From Galerina marginata (lineage: Eukaryota > Basidiomycota > Agaricomycetes > Agaricales > Galerinaceae), in assembly GCA_023014335.1 (NCBI GenBank), contig JAECYW010000004.1:744001-808000 (forward strand): a stretch of 64,000 bases of DNA. Reading direction: 5' to 3'. A model generated the notes under the pieces. That model was given only the letters and a program-made list of their open reading frames with translations. It was not told the DNA's origin and ran no database searches. A program made the position numbers and the translations under genes. This document shows, piece by piece, positions 21,299 to 34,346 of the stretch (position 1 is the first letter of the stretch; every line of letters begins with the position of its first letter).

Positions 21299-22978
21299 TT
21301 TAAAAGGCGACCTAGTCTGCAAATTACAATCCCTGTACGATCTTATCATACATGCGACATCAGACCGACCGTTGAGCAAGTAAAGATATCGCTAGGTTCC
21401 AATTTTTTCATCAAGCTGTTGCTCGTCATTAGAGAGTGAGACAAGTTACTCGGCATCTGGTAAACATGGCAAGTTGCAGACGATATCCCATAAGGTGCTA
21501 TGCGAAATCGATACATGCTTGGACCGTTCTCAGGCCTCGACATGATGCATTGGGGAGAATGAAAGCGATGTTGACGGCATGTCTATGAAAGCTGTTCCAT
21601 GTAACTTGCATCAGACGATTCAAGAAAGAGCAGGGACTTTTACAGCACCACAGAGACCAAGATAAAGAAACGTATGGCGAAGAGAAATAAATACCATCCT
21701 TTTAATATCCAACCGTTCAATATCTGCTCCAAGCTCCCACCAAGACCACTTCATGACTGCGTCGACAGATGCGCTGCTTTAGACCAAAGTACAACTTGCA
21801 AGCTTGGAGCGTTCTGTAAAAAGACAAGAATCTGCTGAAGCCCGAATACTTGACTACAAAGACCAGATCCCTCAATAGCGATAGTATGATAACTGGGAAC
21901 AGGTGCCTTGAGGCCTCAGTTGGGCACATACCGCAAAACATTGGAAAATGACATTGTGAAAAGATGGAGGTGTCTCTGCTGCTTCACGATGATAATATCG
22001 AAAGGCTGACGAATACTTAGGTAAAATCCCCCTACGCCCTAGCCAGTTGGCCAGGAATGAGGAGGCCCTTGGCGGAGAAAAATGTCGCGGTTCGAAAGTG
22101 CAGAAGTTCAAGAAGTGTGATGACTCCACCACGTCAGCGACGGGACGAAATATGAGCCTCTGCTTGCCTCCGCAACTCGTTGAGCTGTTTCCCAGACATA
22201 TCGATGAGAACTCCTTAAAGTCCTCGAGCATTATGGGACAATGGACTTATATGTTCTACCACAGTTTGTTATCAGAATGTAATGGAGTATCAATGGCCTG
22301 AACACTATTTCTGTTAACACCAGTCATCTGAGACTGTGAGTGATCATTGGCTTAGGAGGCTTACCTTGGATAGCAATGAGTTATGTCAGTCATGAGGGGA
22401 CTCAAGTTGGCTCCCATTGGGTTTTAGTTGTCTGTCCTGCCTTTTGGCCTGAGGTTTTTCTCACTAGGTGGTTTGGTCTGACGCAACGGTAAAGGGTGCT
22501 TGGTGTCCCGAGGCTGCTTAGATTTCTACGTACTATATCTGTGTACCTAGTCTGACGCACTTCTTTGCACCATCGGGCCGGTCGTTTTTTAATGGGACCT
22601 CCCCGGTAATACACTCCTTCCTTCCTTCCTTCCTTCCTTGAGGAGGAAAATGGGCGAATTCGGCCCCATTGAATGATGAAAACAGGCCTGTAATAAATGC
22701 CGTGAAGACAAACCTGTCTGTGTCCGTAATGATTTATTGGCAGAGTCCACGGGAAGGAGGAAAAATCGATGACAGCATTTGTTTGTCGCGCTGGTGCGAC
22801 AACCTCCGAGAAAAACAAAAGAAGCGGGAAATTGCCACGCGCACAGTTTGGCAGAGTAAACTTCGGACATGTTGTCACGCGGGAGCAGGACACGTCGACG
22901 TTTTCTCCTTGGACACCTACATATATCGCTGGCCGGCCACCTTTCTTCTCCTTCAATACCCACCAAGAGGTCCGCAGA
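21299..22978. other. intergenic with a CCTT microsatellite
   Basis: About 1.7 kb before the Erv41-like gene. It contains six tandem CCTT units at about 22615-22639. Short frames on the minus strand at 21717-22231 do not assemble into a convincing gene, and those at 22402-23044 lie antisense to the first exon of the next gene. Confidence 0.4.
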
Positions 22979-24961
22979 ATGTCTGCCACCATGGAGGAGC
23001 CCTCGCTGCTGGACAAGCTCGACCAGGTCGCACCTTTGGCCCAATTCGATGCCTTTCCAAAGGTACCATCGACCTACAAGGCCCGTTCGGAATCTCGGGG
23101 CTTCATGACGATATTTGTTGCCTTTCTGGCCTTCATGCTGCTGCTAAACGACATTGGCGAGTTTATTTGGGGCTGGCCCGACTATGAGTTTAGTGTGGAC
23201 AACAATAAATCCAGCTTTCTTAATATCAATGTGGATATGACGGTTGCTATGCCTTGTGGATGTACGTCCTGCTTTTTATGACGAAGTTATGTAGGCTGAA
23301 CTGTTTCCTTAGTTCTGAGTGTTGACTTGAGAGACGCAATGGGTGACAGGTTATTCTTGAGTGGTGGTCTTCGGAGAGACGGGGTGTGTGATTTCCCAGT
23401 TTGGACTCATTAATTCCTTCCTGACAATTTTGTAGACGTTGTTCGATGTTGGCCAAGCAACTGCTCTACAGTTAGTTTGCTTCTACTTATACCACGAACA
23501 CTGTTCACTGTAAATCTATCTCTAGAGAGCACTCGCAATCCTTGTCTGCAAGCCAAGCTGTTGCCCAATCGCGGAAGTCTCGTGGGATGTTTGCCTGGCT
23601 TTTCAAAAGAAACGACAAGTCGTCCTTCAAACCGACGTATAAACACACAGCCGATGGTAGCGCTTGTAGAATAACAGGTACCCTCGTTGTAAAACGGGTA
23701 ACAGGTCAGTCTTTACTCTCTATTCATTATACGGACTACCTAACGCCATCTGCAGCAAACCTCCATATCACGACTCTTGGTCATGGATATGCCAGCTATG
23801 AACATGTTGACCACAAACGTAAGTTATTGTATAGTATTCTAATTTAAGAGAAACAAATTAATCCTATTCCAGAAATGAATCTTTCCCATGTTATCGAGGA
23901 GTTCTCCTTTGGACCCCATTTCCCTGAAATCGTTCAGCCTCTGGACAACTCATTCGAAGCTACAGATAAAAGTCGGTTTTCTACGTTCCTGCTCGAAATG
24001 CTAACTATAAGCTGATGCGCTTCCAGATTTCATTGCCTACCAATACTTCCTGCATGTCGTGCCTACGACTTACATAGCACCGAGGTCGAAACCTTTACAT
24101 ACCCATCAGTACAGCGTCACGCACTACACGCGCGAGATCGACCACGACCGCGGTACTCCTGGAATCTTCTTTAAATTCGAGCTCGACCCGCTCGCAATAA
24201 CTTTGCATCAGAGAACAACGACCTTCCTGCAGCTTCTCATCCGCTGCGTTGGCGTGTTAGGCGGCGTCTTTGTATGCATGGGCTACGCGATCAGGATAAC
24301 CACCCGCGCAGTCGAGGTCGTCTCTGGCTCAGACCAGGCAGTAGGCCTTGTCGCTGCCGAATCAACCGGCGTGAAGGTTGGCCTACGCGCCAAGTGGGGC
24401 GGCAGCGAGCTTCGTTCCCGACCGAAGAGCGGGAAACTGGTGCCCCAAGGCGGCGGATGGACGATGGAAGGCGGTCCCGGTTCGCCATATTCAAGCTATA
24501 GTGGCACTCCTGTAACAGGCGCATTCTCTCCTGGTCCTCCTCAATCGCCATTCGTGAACTCAGCGATGTTGAGTCCTTCAGTACCGAACTCGCCTATGCC
24601 TGGTTCAGCTGCCTCGGTCGGCCTGGGCTACCCCTCCGGGACCTTTGGCCCCATGGTCCCGCCTACACCCGGAGGTATGCGGAGCGCATCGAGCATGGGC
24701 CCGCCTCGGACGCCTGGGTTCCCTCCACGGACACCGAGTCTGGGAAATGGGAATGGACACAGTAACGGGCCGTACTCGTCGCTACCGACTGCTGCAACTC
24801 AGGGCTCGGCGGCACCTGATGCAAGTGGCTTTGGGTCGATGCCTGGGACACCCGGGGCGGGTTATGCAACGTTCCCAGCGAGTCCGAACCCTGCGGTGAA
24901 TGGGAATGGGTTCCACATCGCGCCTCCGCCGAGGAAAATCGTGCCGAAGAAAGACGATTAG
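22979..24961 (+). CDS. Erv41/ERGIC2-like ER-Golgi protein with extended tail
   Basis: COPII-vesicle membrane protein of the Erv41/ERGIC2 family, which partners Erv46 in ER-Golgi cargo retrieval. Exons 22979-23261, 23313-23383, 23436-23470, 23526-23704, 23756-23818, 23873-23971 and 24027-24961; 554 residues. It has an N-terminal cytosolic part, membrane helix 1 (FVAFLAFMLLLNDIGEFIWG), the conserved luminal FLSVDLRDAMGD and HTADGSACRITG, then FSFGPHFPEIVQPLD and membrane helix 2 (LLIRCVGVLGGVFVCMGYAI). The family usually stops soon after helix 2. Here about 200 Gly/Ser/Pro/Thr-rich, probably disordered residues follow (about 354-554), ending in a basic KIVPKKDD that resembles a dilysine retrieval signal. 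A second in-frame ATG at 22991 sits in a better context and is an alternative start. Confidence 0.9.
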
Positions 24962-25631
24962 GCCAGGTGTTTGACAGGTTATCGATAACGGGATAGCGAG
25001 CGGTGGATTGTGAGAGCACTGGCCATGGGAAGGTTGTAATTCGGGATTGAGTCCGATGGACAGGAAAGTCACTTCTGTCTTATCTTGAGAAAGCTCTCCG
25101 GAAAATCTGTAGAGCAGGCGTTGTGGAGGTGACGATTGGCATTATTATTGTACATATTCATCAGTGTATTTAGCAATTTGAGGTTCTCCATCCCGATTCA
25201 TATTTACGGCATCCGTTGTTACGGCGAGACTGAACTCGATTTGGAGAGGAGCCTTCATAACGACGGTCGTATCTCAAACTCAGCGAACTTCCGCCCTCCG
25301 GTTGCAATCAATATTATCAAATGATCTTTTCTGACAATTACGAGACGCGGCCTGGGCTTGTGGTCTGCCATTCAGTTCCTACCGTCACGATGATTCGCTA
25401 CGGCTGGCAATTTCTCGATATCCTCGACAGTCGTAAACCTTTTTCTGTCCAATAGGCCTCTGGTCGTCTCACGATGTCATATGTTGAGCTGCTATTGGAG
25501 GTACCTAGCTTGACCTGGAACATTGGAACAAGCGGTCAGAGCCCTGCCCAAAATGTAGGGACGGTTTTTGGATTGAATGACACCGCCCATTCTTGTCGGT
25601 CAGCACTGTAGCTTTCTGCTTCCACTACTTC
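24962..25631. other. intergenic, no supported gene
   Basis: Between two plus-strand genes. It holds the 3' end of the Erv41-like gene and the promoter of the seven-helix gene. No further feature seen. Confidence 0.4.
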
Positions 25632-27047
25632 ATGCCACTACCCATCCAGTCTGTTCCGGCTTGGAAAGGTAAAGTTGTCGCGATTTAATATCCCGCATAA
25701 GTATCTAATGATAGAGGCTATTTCTTTGTTTTAGGCATCATCTCAATCTTTCATATTGTCGCCTTGTCGTCTACGGTTGTCCGTATCTTCGATCGATTCT
25801 ACATGGGCCGAATGTGGTGGGATGACTATCTGGCATTTCTCCCTCTAATTTCGAACTCTATGTTCTTCATTGCCGTTTGGAAGGGTTTCGAGGTTCGTTG
25901 TGCGTATGATTCTTGTTCTCCAGTAATTTCATGTCTGGTCACACGAGAGCTTGTTAAACTAAGGGAATGTTTTCCAGTCAGGACTTCGCCAACCTCGACC
26001 TTCTATGGGTTCTTTTTCATCACATTCTTGCATTACACGACGATCTGGTGAGTGGCATCCCGTTGAAGACCCCGATGGATAAAAATAACAATCAAAAATT
26101 TTGAAGGTCTTCGCGAACTATCCTTGCATTGGCTTTAGCTCGCCTATTCCCTTCGTGGAGTCGAACACGCACCATTTCCTTCACGCTTGCGAGTCTATTC
26201 TGTCTTGCGTACATCCTGGTTATGACAACCACCATGGTGACCTGCAACAGTCCAGGCATCCCCTTCTACCATATGACTGGCAAGGCGTGTCTTCGAGTAG
26301 GCGTAGACGGCACGTCCATCAGCAGTGTAATGGCTATCTGCTGTGCGTGTTTCCCTTACCATAATTTAGCGAAACCTACAACCACATAGTTCTGAATTCT
26401 CTCTCGTTGATTTATAGGCGACTTCGTTGCGGATGCTTCGCTCGTCGTCTTCTCAGTCCACGTGTTGTGGCACATCAAACTCCCAAAACATCAACGCCGC
26501 CTAATTCTAACAACAGCATCAGCAAGCATACTGACGTTGCTGTCTGTTTCATTGTTCTGCATCCTGTGGTATGGTGCATTCGATTACGGTCCAGATACGA
26601 GACTTTTGAACATGATGGCCACACATCTCGAGGTGAGTATCGGATAACCACTGCAGGAACAGATTAATTCGAACTCTACGTCTGCAGGATACCACCTCGC
26701 TTATCGTTGCCAACCTTCTCATTGTCGTGACCCTCATCTACCGCATTATCCACAAACTCAAAATGGCGCGACAGCAACCTCCCTCTAACCGGAATCTGCA
26801 AGCAGAGGAAGTCGTGAGCTCTTCAATAAACGGTGCAACCACTTCCGAAAAACCAGACAGCGATATTCAACATGACACTCTTACATCCAGAGATCAGTTG
26901 ACCGCCATTACATGGACTGATATCGAATCAAATTTCGCCCCAACAAGCTCGAGAAATCAAAGCGCTTTGGTGGAGTCGGGGTTTGAGTATCTGGATGTCG
27001 ATAGTCGGTGGGCTGGAACAGAACGCCGATCGGGTCATTTCAGATGA
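25632..27047 (+). CDS. seven-helix integral membrane protein (fungal rhodopsin-domain type)
   Basis: Resembles the fungal integral membrane proteins annotated as rhodopsin-domain or Pth11-like; ligand and role unknown. Exons 25632-25668, 25735-25899, 25978-26047, 26107-26342, 26418-26632 and 26688-27047 give 360 residues. Hydrophobic segments occur at IFHIVALSSTVVRIF, FLPLISNSMFFIAVW, STFYGFFFITFLHYTTIW, SFTLASLFCLAYILV, ASLVVFSVHVLWHI, ILTLLSVSLFCILWYG and SLIVANLLIVVTLIY. The loop motif DRFYMGRMWWDDYLAF is typical of this group. The C-terminal tail of about 100 residues is polar and probably cytosolic. No Lys for a retinal Schiff base is evident in the last helix, so it is not an opsin. Confidence 0.8.
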
Positions 27048-27507
27048 TTCATCATTTAAAATATTTAGAGCGAAATTTTAGGCTCGGAATTTAGACGACG
27101 CACCCCAGATCATGGCTCAGTAGTCGCCAGCACTCTGAATGGATGAGAATTGATAAGAGATTATAGGGGTGAGCAGTTTGCATCCAGGCTCATACATTTG
27201 CCGAACATATTGTCACTCAGAGAGAAGGAAGGAGAAACGACGGATCGGCAGTGCGTCGTCGGCCAATCATTTTAGTAGACCAACATGGTTCGACATTTCA
27301 GATCTAGGGTGATATAGGTGCATCATGGACAGGTCGATAATATCCATTTTAGCAAGTTCGCAATTGGGTAACTTGTTAGAGAATTCTGTCTAAACTTGGG
27401 TCGTAAAAGAGAGGACGATAAGTATGAGTCTTTTATAGAGTATCGTTGTTTACATCTCCACTTTGATTAATTTTCCAATTTTACCCAACTACATTGCAGA
27501 CGAGGAA
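27048..27507. other. convergent intergenic region
   Basis: Lies between the ends of two convergent genes, the seven-helix gene (+) and the beta-galactosidase (-), so it is mostly 3' UTR. No gene seen. Confidence 0.45.
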
Positions 27508-30500
27508 TCACATCGGATTGTTGACCGTCGGCACTGGTCGTGACTTCGATTGGTCTGCATAATCCGGCGTCACATAATCGGTAAATGGGAAGGAAGACCC
27601 GAATATCCCATCGGAAACAAGAGAAATGCCAGCAATGCTGGCACCTCCGACATCCAAAGCCCAAAGCGAAAGAGCCAGTGTATTGACGGAGTTACGCCGC
27701 AGTATTCTGGTACTTTGTAAGCCCTGCTAAACTCGGGACAAATAAACAGAGACTACTTACCCAGCAGGTAGCACGAATAGCGTTTGAGGACTAAAAGTCG
27801 GTGTAAGGCATTCCTATCTGACGCCCGAAGCACGCTTACCCAATGTTATTGATATACTTTCCAACCTGCCATCCATTCAAGTATATCTGAGCTCGGAAAT
27901 TGGAGGTTTTTGCGCTCGGTGTAATGGAAAGTCGGATAGGCATGTCAATTCCAGCAGGAACACCCTAAAAACATAGCCATCTGCGTTGCTCGAGAGGACA
28001 TGGAGTACCCGGACTTACCAGGTTAAACGTAGTTCGGAAGAAATTGACCCCAGCTCCTTTAACTCCTCCCCCAGAGAAAGGTGTCCCACTAGCCCACGTA
28101 GAATCTGGAAAACCAGGCAGGTGGGCGCCGATTCGTTCTGCGTATAATCCGCCTTCGTTCAGGTAGCCGCGGAAGGTATCAGGCGTGTTCGCAGCACCGC
28201 CCTGCAAGTGGGAGATGAAGTTCAGCGTAGTCCTTGGAGGGCAGAACTTACTTGGTTGCCTTGAAGCTTCCAGAGATTGAATGTCGCAGGGCTCCCAACA
28301 ATTTGAAAACCTCTAATTCCCCGTGGTTCTTTACCGCTGCTTGCTACATGGCATCTTAATATGACCTTCACGAAAGGTTCAGGGCCACCCACTGCTTGTT
28401 TCAACGATCCTGATTTGAGATGGAAAACAGTCAGAAAATCCAAAACTTGTTCCTCTGCGACTCACCCCATGTGATCTACAACGGTTGGTTTAACATTAAC
28501 CTTACAAGAACTAAATATAAAGCGCACCTTGTAAGATGACGAATACATTGTCCTGGCCCACACGAAGCATCGAAGAGGCGAGTTTCCAAGTGTCTGTAGT
28601 CACACTAACCGTCGGACTTCCTTGACTAGATCCGAGGAATACTCCGTTGATCCAAGCAGAATAACCACCTGCGAATCCTGACTGCACGGTCGTGGTTATA
28701 GCAGTCTCCGTGCCTGTGGCCGTAAAATGACCACGCCAGATTAAGTTTCCACCGTAAAAACTATTAAAATGGAACTGGTGAGGAACCACGCTTGACGAGA
28801 TGGAGTATGGGTATGAGCCTCCTACCCATATTGTTGAGAATACAAGACACGATTTCCTGCTAGAACAGGTAAGTTGGTGTACTGTGAATCAAAAGCTAAG
28901 TTAAAGATGGCTATCGCAATTCGCGATTTTTGGTACAAACGTTGGTTGTAGTCAAGTCGCAGGTAACAAAACTAGAATCATCGAAATTCGGGCTGATTTC
29001 TGGAAGACTGATAAAACGCGACTTTAATGAAAATTAGGTCAGCACAGGCATTACGATCTCACCTTCCCGCGACTTTCCAGTTGGTCAAGGCTGGCAGGCT
29101 TGGGGCGCCTGATGGTGGTGTGGCGGTAGCAGTCATGATACCTGTATTGTTCTTGGAGACGGAGAGGGGCTGCGAATTCCACGTCATCGCCGTGACACTA
29201 GATGGTACAATGGCTTGAATGACCGTTGTTCCGTTCAAGTCTCCGGTCTATTTTAATTTCAGCCATAGTTGCATGAAGTTTAAGGCGAGAGAGAAGCCAG
29301 GCGTTCCGAAATGTAATTACCATTTGCAAGGTATTTCCAGAAATTGCAGCCGTTCGAACCAGATATGGTCCACCAACCAGGGTCCTACGAAGCGGTATAA
29401 GCAAGGGCCATAGCGACATGGTTGTAAGGCGTACGTATCATTCGTCCCGATAGAAAAGTAGTTGCCAAAAGTGCCTGTGGCGCTGAGGATAGGTGCGTGC
29501 CACGTTTTGGCGGTATTCTTGTCCATGATGATTACGGCGAGAGTGTTGTTTCCGTTTTGAATTGGGACGACCTGAATACCTCCTACGGCATAGTTGAGAG
29601 TGAGCAGACCATTTGCGGATCGAGAGGAAATGTTCGGGAAGGCGGAGAGGTTCAAAACGGGGTTTGATAATTGTATTGCTGTTTCACCAGTCTGGCCAGG
29701 AGGAGCAAAGAGTATCAGATAGTCCGTTGTACCGATGCTTTACAGTAGTTCCTTGATGATTTTTTCTGATAAGAAATCTGAAATACTCACGTCGTCCAGG
29801 TCATGATCCTGAAGGTACGATAAATTGTTGACTTAGATTTCATGGTAGAGTAAAGATTTGCTTACTCTGCAGTAGAATACAAAACTCTGACTTTGTTCAG
29901 CCCAAAGATAAAATCGCTAACCAAGATTTTGCTGTCCAGTCCATTGAAAGTTAGCGTTCCAGATGTCGGAACAAGAAGAGTTCCAGTAGATGTCTTGATG
30001 GTGAGCTGCGTTGTTGTCAAAGCAGTTGACCTAGTATTATCACATAATTAGAACGACCCCCAAGCTTGAATAGAAAGGATTTAGCCAGTACGTGGAAGTG
30101 TTATGTCTCGCAAAGTAAAATGCGGCTCCAGTGTTCAAGTTTCGCACCTCTGCGGTGTGGATGAGGTTCGACGTTGTGTAGTTCGTGCCATTTGCTATGA
30201 GTGTAGCTCCGAGGAGATCCCGGGCGACGCGCAAAAATAGGCCTGCGGGTAAGTCATCAGTTCGCAAAGGTGGCGGCGTGTCATGATACAAGGGCCAGGA
30301 AAGAAAAAAATGAGTTCAAGACCAACCTTGGAGCCTCATTTCGCTCATCTTCTGTGTCGCCACGCGACTTTCGCCAATACCTTGCGGAGGAGGACGGTTG
30401 GATGAAGTCTATACTATGGGTCTAGAGCCATCTCACCGCCACCATATTCATACGAGGTATACCTTGAAAGTTAAACGTATCAAATTCAGCGTGGAAAATG

Positions 30501-32245
30501 GCGTTGAAACTTAGAGCCGAGGCAACTTACACAGTTGGTTCCATGGTTTGGCCCCAATTCGTGCCTCCGAAAACCACTGCCGTATCCATGAAGTTGAATA
30601 TTCAGTTTAAGAGGCCTTCGACGTACTGTAAATATCTATTGCAAGCGCTGTCAGAACAGACCCCCTGCAAGATGTGATTGTTTTGGACATGATACATACT
30701 CAGAATAGTTGCTGTTTGAGCGCTAAGTTAAGAAGCTAGGACTTAGAAATTGAAAGGTTGGAACAGATAAGACGTACTAGTTCTCTTTATAGAATATATT
30801 TTCTGGAGAAACAGTCGGTTGCACTTCGGTAGGAAGAATGTAACAACTCTGACTGACCATAGTCGACATTCGTTTGTCCACCTCCAGTTGCGATATTATC
30901 TGTTCGCTCCATTAATATTAGCATGGTTGCTGTGCTGGTCTTTAGCTTGATTGTCGCTTACAGTATTTCTCGTATCCCGTTCCACCCATGGCCACCGATC
31001 CCCAGTTAAGCAAAAATCCGCCTCCAAACTATTCTAGGCAGTAAGCATTATTCAAATAAGGGTACATTTATGATACGTACCTCAGCGAGGCAAAGAGGAT
31101 TACTTGGAGCGGCTGCTACATGGAGTGAATAGTAATCGGACTGAACTTGGCCTGAAGGATACGAATCTCCGCTAGAAAAAGAAACAACTTAGCGAGCGCC
31201 TAGACTTCTTTTCAAGCATGACAGTCGCAGAGAACCCCACCAGTATATGTTTACGTGCGTGCCAGATTTGTCCGGCGAGAAATTTCCTGTTCCTCCGGAA
31301 TGTTGGTCGTTGAAAGTGATGGCTATATCGCCGTGAGAATGATCTAGCGAAGATATCGTTTCTTACTCACGAACGACGATGCCATTCGCTTTGTAAAGGT
31401 CCAGAATCGCTTGCATGTAGATATTGTGACTCGTACTAGCACTGAATTCGTTCTCTGCCTGTACGAGTATAACTAAACAAAGGCATGGGTCAAGTTTTCT
31501 TGCCTCAGGTGCGTTAACCTATAATACTTACTTGGGCCGCCATTTGAGATCTGATTCTCTGCTATGATCTTCGTTATTGCTATCATATATGGTGTCCAAG
31601 CTAGATAGAAGAAATATGAGTAACTGATCTAAGCAGCACGTCCTGGAATCGAACCTTGTTGGTATGCGGCGTTGTTATCCCGAAGGTTTCCTGCAATGTT
31701 GCCCACCCAACCAGGAAACCCTCCACCTGTGGTTTCCCCGTCTGCAATGCTTCGTGAATATGATACTTATAAATGCCTTTATCAACAACGGCGCACTGAT
31801 ATAAGGTCCTGGCCTGTGGTAATCAGAAATAATCTGCCCTTGCCTAAAATATTTACCTGGCAATCAACCACAAGCCTGCGTTCTTCGCTGCGTCGATAAA
31901 CCCTTGGATATCGCGATAGGTTCCCGCCTGAAAGTCACCTTGACCTCCGTTGGTCGACGGAGTCGGAAAGTGTGTAGCCCAATTGACATAGAAGGATACA
32001 GTATTAAAGCCATTAGCTTTGACCTTTTGAAAAATATCTGACCAGAGGTTGGGATTTCCTGGCAGCCTCCAGGGGTGGATCTCTGCAGAAAGGATGAACA
32101 CCCGTTGCCCCAGAAGCGCCAGGGATTTCGGATCCCAAGTAACAGCGGTTGTCAACCCAGTAGAATTCCTCCTGTCGAGACCAATGAAGGAAGAGCATGC
32201 AGACACAGCGCAAAGGCTGAGAAATCCGAGAACGGGCCAAAGCAT
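27508..32245 (-). CDS. secreted beta-galactosidase, glycoside hydrolase family 35
   Basis: Retaining exo-beta-galactosidase acting on terminal galactose of plant galactans and hemicelluloses. About 20 short exons. The first ones are 32245-31857, 31813-31797 (17 nt), 31741-31655, 31600-31532 and 31472-31371. Exons beyond about 31.0 kb were followed in part, and the internal join is not fully resolved. The protein starts with a signal peptide (MLWPVLGFLSLCAVSA) and continues VFILSAEIHPWRLP, NGFNTVSFYVNWA and PYINGETTGGGFPGW. The acid/base Glu is in QAENEFSAS (codon 31447-31449). The nucle­ophile Glu is in CLAEFGGG (codon 31081-31083) and ends an exon. FGGTNWGQT follows. The C-terminal jelly-roll domains run to NTLALSLWALDVGGAS and stop at 27508. 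Length, near 1000 residues, fits fungal LacA-type enzymes. Confidence 0.88.
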
Positions 32246-32753
32246 TCTTGCGACCCGGATTCAAGTTGTTGGACTCGTCCGAGTCCTTGAACAATTTATA
32301 GGGTATTATATACCAGAAAGAACCTCCATATGACCCTCAATCAACATCTTCAGGAAGTATTACTATATTAACAAGCAGCAGGTGACACAGGTGAACGCTT
32401 CGCGCATGAACAAGATGTATGTTGGAAACGGAGAAACGGTCGGAAAAGTCGCGGAGATTGTTCCGTGACGTGACCGTGTGACCCCACGCGCGTCAGTGGC
32501 ACACTGGCACTCGTGACTCGACTTGCACTCAACCTCTTACAACTCCATCATTATTGCTTGGTTCTTTCATCCCAGCTTCAAGATCATCTCAAAGCAACAT
32601 TTAGAAGTGTGTAAAGTTCCGTTTTTATCCATGTGGATCTACTCTAAAAGTATAACTTTCGCAAGCCCCAAGCTTTCAAACAGTAACTGCGGCGCGGTGC
32701 ACCTCCTCAACTTCTGAATTTATACGCAGTGATTGATTTACTTTGGTCAAGAC
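32246..32753. promoter_or_regulatory. divergent promoter region
   Basis: 508 bp between the start codons of the beta-galactosidase (-) and the F-box gene (+). Both promoters must lie here. No specific motif was recognised. Confidence 0.4.
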
Positions 32754-34346
32754 ATGCCTTGTTTACTTTGCGGAAATCCCAGTGCACCCAGCCTCTTTAA
32801 CCTAACTCATCTATGTCGAACATCGGTCGAGACAGTTTCTCCTCAATGGATGGAAATGCAAAGCCTAGAGTTACAAATTTCTGAGACACAACACACTCTG
32901 GAAATGTTGTTGGAGCAACATCGCGAGTTACGGACTTTGATGAACCGATCTCATGACCCCATTGTTCTTCGAGTCCCCCCAGAAGTTGCTGGATCCATCT
33001 TTCGATTCTGCATGCCCGAGAACGACGCTCTTGCTGCCTGCAACAGAGAAGAAAAGGGCATACTTAGGGCACCTTTAACCTTGGGCGCCGTATGTCGGGG
33101 CTGGCGTCAGCTAGCGTGGTCGATCCCTCATCTTTGGAAAACTCTTGCCATCCATCTGAAGACCCTAAAGCACACCACGCAATGCGAAATCGGGGAACAA
33201 TGGCTTGCACGGTCCGGACAACTTCCATTATCCATATATATCAAAGGATCCGAAGCATCGGGTCAGAACCTTGCACAAGAATTTCGACCGTTGATTGCAG
33301 CCATAAATCGAGAATGTGGCCGCTGGAAACATCTGGATCTTCATGTCTCTGCCAACTTCATCTCTCACTTCGGTGACGATTCCCATGGGCCATCAATCCT
33401 TCAACGGCTGCAATTGTACTCCCCGAATGGCCAGGGGATATGCAGCTTTCATCTGAAGAATGTGAACCATCAGCCAAGACATGTTCAAATAGGGTCATTT
33501 TGCTTTACTAGTATCCATATTCAATGGAACGCCGTCACTACTTTGACCCTACATTCACTTGATCTGCGAGAATTCAAAGGAATATTGCAACTTGCCCCGC
33601 AATTGTCATATTGCAGACTCGTATCCGTCGCTGCTCCCGCCTCTGCTATCGCTGAAGCACCTATTATGCATGAACAACTGCAAGTACTTGAAATAGGTTT
33701 TGCCAGGGCAGCTGAGGACCTATTTTTCCACAACTTCGCCTTTCCTTCCCTCCAGAAGCTCACCGTCTCTTCCACCGTCAGAGGCCCTCTGGCTGACTGT
33801 TTCATATCCTTCTTCGAACGGTCGTGTTTCTCACTAACAATCTTGCGCATTGTAGGCGCCAGGATTAGTTCAGAAGATTTTTTTCTTCGTATTCTGCAAA
33901 CGTCTCCTCTGCTCTCTCACCTAGAGGCAGATCAGCTGACACCACAACCATTTGAAGCTCTGGCGCGGATTCTGGCTAATTGTACTTCGGACCTCCCGAG
34001 TACTATTCCCAATACCCATCGATATCTTTTCCCGGCCCTTAAGTTTATGTACCTCACTCTTACAGATTTTCCTTCCTGGAATATTCTACTAGATATATTT
34101 GGATCACCAACTAACTTGAGCAGCTCTCGTCGCCGTCCATTATCGACACTCAATGTAACCGTGGCGAAATTCAGAACGCCGATTGAAGCTCACATTGATC
34201 CCGAAATCATTGCTCGCATTCTCGACCTTCGGAAACTTGGAGTTACGATGGATATCAGGCTTACTTTGGGCATATATGACGAAGATTTTCTGCAGATGTC
34301 GCAGGTCTTCCATCACAGAAAGGAAAGTCCTTCCATCAACATTTAG
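32754..34346 (+). CDS. F-box protein with N-terminal coiled coil
   Basis: Intronless, 530 residues from the ATG at 32754. It has the common agaricomycete arrangement: a Cys-containing N-terminus (MPCLLCGNPS), a coiled coil around residues 35-70 (LELQISETQHTLEMLLEQH), then an F-box-like region (VPPEVAGSIFRFCMP, then VCRGWRQLAWSIPHLW) and an irregular Leu-rich C-terminal half. Presumed adaptor of an SCF ubiquitin ligase; target unknown. It is not closely related to the three paralogs at 7.5-17.2 kb, which lack the coiled coil. Upstream in-frame codons lack an ATG. Confidence 0.85.
   Translation: MPCLLCGNPSAPSLFNLTHLCRTSVETVSPQWMEMQSLELQISETQHTLEMLLEQHRELRTLMNRSHDPIVLRVPPEVAGSIFRFCMPENDALAACNREEKGILRAPLTLGAVCRGWRQLAWSIPHLWKTLAIHLKTLKHTTQCEIGEQWLARSGQLPLSIYIKGSEASGQNLAQEFRPLIAAINRECGRWKHLDLHVSANFISHFGDDSHGPSILQRLQLYSPNGQGICSFHLKNVNHQPRHVQIGSFCFTSIHIQWNAVTTLTLHSLDLREFKGILQLAPQLSYCRLVSVAAPASAIAEAPIMHEQLQVLEIGFARAAEDLFFHNFAFPSLQKLTVSSTVRGPLADCFISFFERSCFSLTILRIVGARISSEDFFLRILQTSPLLSHLEADQLTPQPFEALARILANCTSDLPSTIPNTHRYLFPALKFMYLTLTDFPSWNILLDIFGSPTNLSSSRRRPLSTLNVTVAKFRTPIEAHIDPEIIARILDLRKLGVTMDIRLTLGIYDEDFLQMSQVFHHRKESPSINI

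Noticed and set aside
22402..23044. Long minus-strand frames overlapping the Erv41-like start
   Set aside because: Antisense to a well-supported first exon; no splice-linked extension and no recognisable content.
31645..31660. tRNA B-box-like sequence GGTTCGATTCC on the minus strand
   Set aside because: It spans an exon-intron border of the beta-galactosidase gene; no A box or cloverleaf can be drawn around it.
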